From: Mesostigma viride
Taxonomy: Eukaryota; Streptophyta; Mesostigmatophyceae; Mesostigmatales; Mesostigmataceae
Direction of reading: 5' to 3'
Assembly (NCBI GenBank): GCA_009746045.1
Contig: RPFO01000106.1
Location: 1,783,211 to 1,847,210 of the forward strand
Length of the DNA: 64,000 bases
The position numbers and the translations under genes are program-made. Every line of letters begins with the position of its first letter. The stretch's first letter is position 1. Shown here piece after piece: positions 58,615 through 64,000 of the stretch. Under the pieces are notes generated by a model that had not been told where the DNA came from, did no database searches, and saw only the letters and a list, made by a program, of their open reading frames with translations.

Positions 58615-58685
58615 GGATGGGTGGAGTGGAAGGAGCCGCGTAATCGAACTAACCTAACTCTAATCTAGCTAGTCTAGAAAAGTCC

Positions 58686-58900
58686 TAACTACCCTACTCA
58701 TCAAAACGCCTCCTCCGCTTGGGGGGAGGTGGTTTGCCCACAGGGTCGGGTGTGTGAGCCTTGACAATCCTCTTCCACCGCGTCTTGTTCTGCATGGCGG
58801 TCCAAAGAAGGGAGAGAGAGTGGATACGGTATTCAAACTGGGCTGGGACCAGTAGGTCATCCAGCAACATCATGTGCAGTTACGTGTAATTAATTAAAAT
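58686..58900 (-). mobile_element. Probable LINE ORF2 C-terminal fragment and 3' end
   Basis: The minus frame from 58872 reads MLLDDLLVP, then LLWTAMQNKTRWKRIVKAHT, then a basic PPPPKRRRRFDE and stop. This resembles the tail of non-LTR polyproteins. A GTTACGTGTAATTAATTAA-like LINE terminus adjoins it at 58875-58900. Family assignment is inference. Confidence 0.4.
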
Positions 58901-59300
58901 TAATTTGATATGCAGTTCCTAGTGACAGGTTTGCGGCCTTGCGGGCACCACGGCCCGAATCGCTATGCATGCCAAACTTGGTCACACATGCACGCCGGGA
59001 GATATCTTCTTACATCAAGTCGAGACAACATCTTACATGGTCAGGCCAGCTGCCATGCAGGGTTAGGCAACGCAGTTGCCAACATTGGACTTATTGATTC
59101 TCCCGATCTTTGGCCTGCGCTGCTTGTCTCCTTGATACCGCGACATGCATGATTTTATCGCTGACATGCAGAGCAAAGACGTTGTTGGCGTCATCCGCTC
59201 AACCCCTCTTACAGATATGGTCGGATATGCAGGATAAGCAGCGTAATTGCCAGGCGGACATTGTCAAAGACTACGAACCGACCCCCAACTGTGGCCGGTC
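58901..59300. other. Repeat-derived intergenic sequence
   Basis: GCGGGCACCACGGCCCGAAT near 58940 matches part of the LINE 3' UTR. The rest is unrecognised and lacks coding potential. Confidence 0.4.
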
Positions 59301-59690
59301 CTAATTAATTAATTAACTAAACATACACGTAACGTACAGCTCGTTACGTGAGCATAAGTCCTCAGTATAGTCAAGGGGGATGGGATCGATCGATCGATGG
59401 ATGGAGCTAGCTATCTAAGACCTAGTTACGGGGTAGCACATGGGCACCACAGCCCGAATCACAGTGAATGCCATACTAGGTCACACGCGGATTGAGCCCC
59501 GGCCCACTGACTTGGGGTGGTCTCCTTCATTACTACCTGCCACCTATCCTTGCGGACCCGTCTGCCTCCAGATGACATGCAGACATGCCACGGGGCTGCC
59601 CTGGCGTGAGCCCATTGCGACGTGGGTAACACATATCCATGCCTAGCCTATCCCGGATCGAAGGTCCACAGGTGGCACCCCGGCCGCCGC
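59301..59690 (-). mobile_element. LINE 3' UTR copy, minus orientation
   Basis: A TTAATTAATTAA tail (59303-59316) is followed by GTTACGTGAGCATAAGTCCTC, GGGCACCACAGCCCGAATC, TTGGGGTGGTCTCCTTCATT and GCGTGAGCCCATTGC, then CCATGCCTAGCCTATC. This parallels the forward LINE 3' UTR (37388-37712) along its length. Confidence 0.75.
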
Positions 59691-60601
59691 TCGGCCCGGC
59701 CGGCCATGTGGGTCCTAGGAAATATAAAAAGCATGGTAGGCATAGTTTGATTAGCAAGATTAGCTCGAGGCCTCACTTGCTGCCAACCGCTACCGGTGAT
59801 CCCTGCCAATAAACCCGCCGAAAGCCTACTCAATCCGTCAGGACTACCTGCATGACAAGTGAGCCTCCCGGCTGTCATAACTTTGACCAACTAGCTGGCA
59901 GTGTATAGCATATCCGGAAATCGCGGCTCGCTATAGCTTCCTTGGCATGCATTTGTGTTGCCTTGTAAACATATGCCGCATGACAATCCGACAAACGGCC
60001 GGGTTCCCACCCTGCCTTCACAGCCAGCCGACACGCTTGGTGAGCGGCTCGAGCGGGCCACTTGCCATATGCATGCACTGCCATGCATGTACTGTAATTG
60101 CTGCTTGCCGGTACAGGTTTGTGCGCATCCCCCGTTCTGCACATCCACCGGCCGCAGGCGGGCTGCACCCGGCCTGACATTTGCCTCCTCGGCCCACAAG
60201 CTTATATATATATCCCGCATTGTGGCATGTGCAGCATCAGCTGGCTCGCATCTTCTAAGCCTTGGACCAATAATAGTGGACAGCTACGATGCTTGTCACG
60301 TGCCGGGTGGCAGGCTAAGAGCCAGGATCTTCAGTAGTCAGTAGACTGCAGCTGCAACATAATTCCCTCGATTCACCACCTCTTTGGCCATGCAGCGAAC
60401 TACAGGCATTTCATTGAGTGACATGCGATGGCTTCAGAAGTTCACAAGGCAGCCACTCTGCTCAGGGAAGCACTATACAATTCCATACCATACCATGGTT
60501 CCCATTGCCGGCGCGCCACTCGGGCTTCACAATACCCGCATTTATTCCCGGCATGAAATCATCCGACCGCCTGCCAGCTGGGCCGCGCCTCCTCCCCCCC
60601 C
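59691..60601. other. Intergenic, no gene recognised
   Basis: No family motif, tandem array or transposon terminus seen; only short open frames. Confidence 0.35.
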
Positions 60602-60756
60602 TCAGGGCCACCAGTGCCGCCACATTCTGCCGCTCCACGTGCTCGTGCCCACCCACAGGTACTGTGCCAGCTGGCACAGCGGGTTATTGGACACTTGGTG
60701 CCCTGCCTGTTTGAGACTGCCCCAGCTCCCATCCTCCCCACTGACCGCCATGCTGC

Positions 60757-60800
<44 letters not shown>

Positions 60801-62769
60801 CTGCCACTGCCAGTGCAGCCATGATCCTTGCCATCATGAGCACGATCATAGGCTACCCCCTCGAAAAGGCTGCCGCCGTCACCCGACACGCCATGACCTC
60901 CACCGGACGTGCCACCACCAACAACACCACCAACACCACCACGGGATGTGCCGCAAACACCACCCGACATGCCACCATCACGGCCAGACAGGTCATCATC
61001 AGCCATGCCACCATCCGACTCGCCCGATGTGCTGTCGCTGCTGCCGCTGAGGCCACCGTCGTAACCCCATCCGGCGCCATCACTGGCCGCACCACCCGAC
61101 ACCCCGCTGTCACTGGCCAGAGGAGAAGCCGGCCTTAGGGCCCCCCTCGACATCAGCAGAGGCTTGTGATCCACGTGGAGCGTGGGCGGTGGCGGCGGGC
61201 GGTAGGCAATGTCGCCGTTGGTCGCCATGTGGACGGCCCGTACGCCCGCAGGAGCGTGGGGCACCGTCACTTGCGCGCGGTGAAACCGTCGCACCGCCTT
61301 GCCGGAGGAGGCTGCAGAATGGAAGGAAGGAATGTGACATGGAAGGGGGTTGGTTGAGAAGGGAATCCTGTTCTCATGTATGCATACTAGTATGGATGGG
61401 TTTAGCGGGCGGGCGGTGATGAACGGTGATGAGATCATCAGTTCAAGCAACGCAGAGAGGCATTCGGAAACATCGACAGTTAGACACAACATTGAGTGGG
61501 CATAAGAGTGCACCGCGGACACGGCTGCGGCGATGGACGGAAACTACACCCGACCACCTACCGTATCGACTGTGTTCTGTATCCTCTGTGAGTCTAGCTG
61601 TCGTCGACAGAATCACAGCAATGCAAGAGTATCGATCTGGGTGGTTGACATCTATAGCCATCGAAGGATCACGTGAATAGATCTGCAGGGTCCATGTTAC
61701 GTGAATTGAAAGGACCAGTACTGCACCCGCCATGTTTTGTGGACAGCCTGCCTGATGGCGCAGAATATACTACCATGCATCGCAGCGGGCAACACAAAGA
61801 GCACTACAGTAAGGAAAGCACTCATGTCTCAGTAAAAACTTCAACAATAAATGCACGATAAAGTTAAAACAATAAAGTAAAAACAATAAAGTTAAGAGGC
61901 CATGGGAAAAAATCCACGCACCGTACATGATAACATTTAAAAGGCATGATAATAACATTAAATGATCAATTTCATGTTGAAGTCATTTTAGAAATTATCA
62001 ACGCATGCTCAACAGGGCTTGTACAAGTCACTGCGTTGATTAACGATTAGACCACCGCGTCGTGCCGGTTTCAGTAGTAGCTACTAACAGCTACTAACAA
62101 CTACTACAACGAGCCGACCTGTCTACAACAGCCCATGTTGCCCAGTGCATGGCATGTGGGACATGCCACTAGGGACTCCTGAAGGCGCCTCGTCCCGCGG
62201 CACGAAGACCTAGAGCCCTGTGCCAGCGAATCTCAGGTAAGTACAGCACTGCATGCCCATCATGCATAGCATGCAAAACTTCAAGCCCAAGCCGGCCAGG
62301 AGTCTATAGTTCCACAAATTACACACCTCCCCGCATACACCATTTGTCGGACCCAATCGGCGCCCGCAGCACCACCGACGTGTTTTTTGTCACCATGTCG
62401 CAGCCCGTGCCCACAACAAAAATGAATGTGCTCAACCACCCCACCCTGCGATAACCCACCCTGAGCCTGCGGCTCCACGGACAACTGTGTCGCCTGTGAT
62501 CACGTAGCATCCCTTGCCCACCATTATAAAGTAAAACACCCAAAAGAGTCATGCCTTGTGGCACTCGAGCAACCCACCCTGCGCCTGCAACGCCACGGCG
62601 GTATCGCGCGTGACCATGTAGCAGCCCTTGCCCGGCTTGATCATCTGGAACAGCAACCACGACCCGCTCGCCGCGACCATGATGGAGTAAACGCGCCCCT
62701 TGCGCACGGGGTAGTCCAACAAGCCCCCTTTGTCATAGCTGTGGTTCACGTATGCCATCGCGCTGTGGA
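60602..62769 (-). CDS. Unrecognised gene, at least two exons, with poly-Asp tract (5' part missing)
   Basis: Exon 62578-62769 reads HSAMAYVNHSYDKGGLLDY, then VRKGRVYSIMVAASGSWLLF and KGCYMVTRDTAVALQAQ, ending CAGG/GTGGGT. The exon starting at 61311 (acceptor TTCTGCAG) continues in phase with SSGKAVRRFHRAQVTVPHA, then a Pro-rich loop, MATNGDIAYR and a long Ser/Gly/Asp-rich tail with 14 Asp encoded by (GAT)n at about 60757-60800, stop at 60602. The first exon looks like a compact beta-rich domain (short strands with Gly turns), but I do not recognise it. More 5' exons should lie right of 62769. The tail could be trimmed by a further intron. Confidence 0.5.
60757..60800. repeat. (ATC)n / (GAT)n trinucleotide repeat, 14 copies
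   Basis: Uninterrupted ATC on the plus strand. On the minus strand it is in frame and encodes poly-Asp within the unrecognised gene. Confidence 0.93.
62335..62660 (-). repeat. Three tandem diverged copies of an exon end with its donor
   Basis: On the minus strand KGCYMVTRDTAVALQAQ (~62585-62635, donor CAGG/GTGGGTTG) is followed by GKGCYVITGDTVVRGAAGS (donor CAGG/GTGGGTTA, ~62460-62515). A third copy reads TGCDMVTKNTSVVLRAP (~62345-62400), with its donor lost. Units are about 110-120 bp. Confidence 0.8.
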
Positions 62770-62829
62770 CTGAAGCGGGGAAGGAAGGCAAGGGGGGCGG
62801 TTGATGAGGGTGGAAGGTGGGCCGCAAGG

Positions 62830-63224
62830 AGGGGCAAGGAACAAAAAAGTATAAATAACAAGATCATAATAATAATAATATGCCGGAGCTATGCACAAGT
62901 ATCACCCCAAACTGAGTACAAAAACCGAGATGGCATTATTCTGCCTGAACGTGGCTAGCAAGCCAAAGTGGAAAAGAATGTCACTACAACAGCCAGTTTA
63001 AAACGATCGAAACATGAAACAGATCTTCTGTTGTCCGGCCGTGGTGGCAACTGCCCTTACATCACCTCTTTCATCGCCGCCACTAAATGGCCAAGCCTCT
63101 GTCGCCACAGCAACGTCTGCAATGATTCTGGGCGCTAGCTAGGCATCGCTTCAAACCACTTCCAGTCCTCCACGGGTCTCCTTCCGGACCACGTAAACTA
63201 TAGATAGCCAGTCCTGTATTGTAA
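62830..63224. other. Non-coding flank before the CAG array
   Basis: A short (ATA)n run at 62865-62881; otherwise no gene, RNA or repeat recognised. It may be intron of the minus-strand gene ending at 60602. Confidence 0.35.

Positions 63225-64000
<776 letters not shown>

Overview
The window is nuclear DNA from an intron-rich, repeat-rich eukaryote. Genes are split by many GT-AG introns, coding exons are short (75-500 bp) and GC-rich, and about a fifth of the window is tandem repeat or retrotransposon debris. The gene content (a DGAT2 ending in the GGFEEA / PVYTFGE style common in algae and protists, plus an animal-type sulfite oxidase) suggests a unicellular alga or protist. I cannot name the lineage from sequence alone.

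Layout. 567-5,605 (-): N-terminal six exons of a DDX11/CHL1-type Fe-S DNA helicase, running off the left edge. 7,149-14,635 (-): a complete six-exon DGAT2 (333 aa), one of whose introns carries a 2.5-kb G-rich array. 15.9-31.3 kb (+): a large unrecognised multi-exon gene (possible beta-propeller plus beta-sandwich protein), with 48-, 56- and 27-bp minisatellites in its introns. 31.3-39.2 kb: a gene-poor interval with a decayed LINE (APE endonuclease + reverse transcriptase) and an inverted truncated sister copy. 40.2-45.8 kb (-): a five-exon coiled-coil protein gene. 46,992-55,806 (+): a complete nine-exon sulfite oxidase (608 aa) with mitochondrial-type N-terminus, cytochrome b5 domain, Mo domain and dimerisation domain. 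56.6-58.6 kb: a 2.0-kb LINE derivative that keeps only ORF1 and is bounded by a 12-bp target-site duplication. 60.6-62.8 kb (-): at least two exons of an unrecognised gene. 63.3 kb to the right edge: an uninterrupted CAG array of at least 229 copies.

Exon boundaries were derived by hand. They were accepted when the reading phase matched across every junction and the joined protein matched known family motifs; DGAT2, SUOX and the DDX11 fragment all satisfy this. The gene products are not an operon or pathway: triacylglycerol synthesis, sulfite detoxification and chromosome maintenance are simply neighbours.

The most interesting signal is structural. At about eight of roughly two dozen resolved 5' splice sites, in five different genes, the exon end together with its GT donor has been tandemly copied 2-12 times into the downstream intron, with a different unit length (about 32-90 bp) at each site. 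Comparable duplication of 3' splice sites is nearly absent. Other minisatellites also abut splice sites. This looks like a genome-wide habit of growing introns by reiterating the exon-intron junction.
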